Positions 5,552 to 5,961 of a stretch of DNA of 5,961 nucleotides are shown in pieces. The notes under the pieces are model-generated. The model was not told the DNA's origin, ran no database searches, and was given only the letters and a program-made list of their open reading frames with translations. The translations under genes and the position numbers were made by a program. Position 1 is the stretch's first letter. Each line of letters opens with the position of its first letter. This DNA is from Bacteroidales bacterium (lineage in GTDB: Bacteria; Bacteroidota; Bacteroidia; Bacteroidales; UBA932): the NCBI GenBank assembly GCA_017555925.1, contig JAFZFL010000230.1, positions 1 through 5,961 on the forward strand. Direction: 5' to 3'.

Positions 5552-5961
5552 AAAAGAGAATTATAGTATTGTTCGTTACTTTATTGGCAATTGCAGTAAC
5601 TGGAATACAGGAGGTTCAGGCGAATAGTGTGGTTACGGAGATTGAAACAATCCAGCAGGCCGGTGAGGTGTTGAATGTCAATCCTTACAGATCTATATTG
5701 ACAGAGAAACAATTTGCATTCAATATAGTCTCAATCTTGAGGGGCTTGTGCGGAATGGCGGTAATTATCCTCATAAGTTGGCTGATTAGTGTAGACAGAA
5801 AACGTATAAATTGGGGCACTGTAATAAAGGCTCTTGCCCTGCAGTTCATTATAGCAGTCTCTGTTCTGATGTTCCCTGCTGTTCAGACAGTTTTTGAGAT
5901 TATGGGAAAATGCTTTGTTGCAGTTCTTGACTGGACAAAAGCTGGCTCAATCTTTTTGTTC
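5548..5961 (+). CDS. nupC: Concentrative nucleoside transporter, NupC/CNT family, N-terminal 138 residues (cut by right edge)
   Basis: CNT proteins import nucleosides across the inner membrane using a sodium or proton gradient. The visible 138 residues begin with a signal-like segment (MKKR, hydrophobic 5-20, then EVQA at 22-25), followed by a polar stretch (26-58) and the family's N-terminal region. That region has RGLCGMAVIILISWLI (65-80), SVDRKRINWGTVIKALALQF (81-100) and a span at 94-110, then VQTVFEIMGKCFVAVLDWTKAGSIFLF (112-138), which matches the conserved F..G..F..L..FT..G..FLF pattern before the pore domain. The substrate-binding and sodium sites lie beyond the edge. The ATG sits inside the DUF151 stop (ATGA overlap) and has AGGG 4 bases upstream (5540-5543), so the two genes are very probably one operon with coupled translation. 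The signal-like start before a polytopic core is seen in Bacteroidetes members as far as I recall; it could also simply be a first membrane anchor. Confidence 0.88.
   Translation, partial: MKKRIIVLFVTLLAIAVTGIQEVQANSVVTEIETIQQAGEVLNVNPYRSILTEKQFAFNIVSILRGLCGMAVIILISWLISVDRKRINWGTVIKALALQFIIAVSVLMFPAVQTVFEIMGKCFVAVLDWTKAGSIFLF

Noticed and set aside
1..5961. A new defence, mobile or CRISPR-type system
   Set aside because: All intact genes belong to known housekeeping families; no repeat arrays, integrase, transposase, toxin-antitoxin pair or reverse transcriptase was seen on either strand.

Overview
The window reads as ordinary chromosome of a member of the Bacteroidetes, most likely order Bacteroidales. 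The support is AT-rich spacers carrying TAnnTTTG-type -7 promoter boxes instead of sigma70 -10 boxes, a lipoprotein-type LD-carboxypeptidase, the short-chain (epimerase-like) form of L-threonine dehydrogenase, a Tgt of the kind that lacks the C-terminal cysteine cluster, and the remnant of a 6-bladed beta-propeller lipoprotein, a family abundant in Bacteroides-like genomes. No rRNA, tRNA, insertion sequence, CRISPR array or phage gene is visible.

Layout. From about 4911 down to 1, everything intact lies on the minus strand: tgt (tRNA-guanine transglycosylase), an LptF/LptG-family permease, an S66 LD-carboxypeptidase lipoprotein, an L-threonine 3-dehydrogenase, and at the left edge the first 49 codons of what looks like queG (epoxyqueuosine reductase). 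Spacers are 37, 54 and 76 bases, then 394 bases between the dehydrogenase and queG. That last gap holds a frameshifted plus-strand remnant of a propeller lipoprotein (178-539). From 4967 rightward the plus strand carries a DUF151 'bifunctional nuclease' protein with a C-terminal UVR-like motif, overlapping by four bases the start of a NupC/CNT nucleoside transporter cut by the right edge.

How the genes fit. Tgt inserts the queuosine precursor base into tRNA anticodons and QueG performs the last queuosine step, so two queuosine genes bracket the minus-strand group. The permease (lipopolysaccharide export) and the LD-carboxypeptidase (peptidoglycan trimming) are envelope genes between them. The threonine dehydrogenase has its own putative promoter and is probably a separate unit. 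Tgt and the DUF151 gene diverge from a compact 55-base region with two back-to-back -7 boxes.

No new system was found. The points most worth a check are the Tgt lacking its usual zinc cysteines, the tight divergent promoter with a possibly leaderless DUF151 transcript, the DUF151-transporter translational coupling, the two small inverted repeats in the minus-strand spacers, and the degraded propeller gene.
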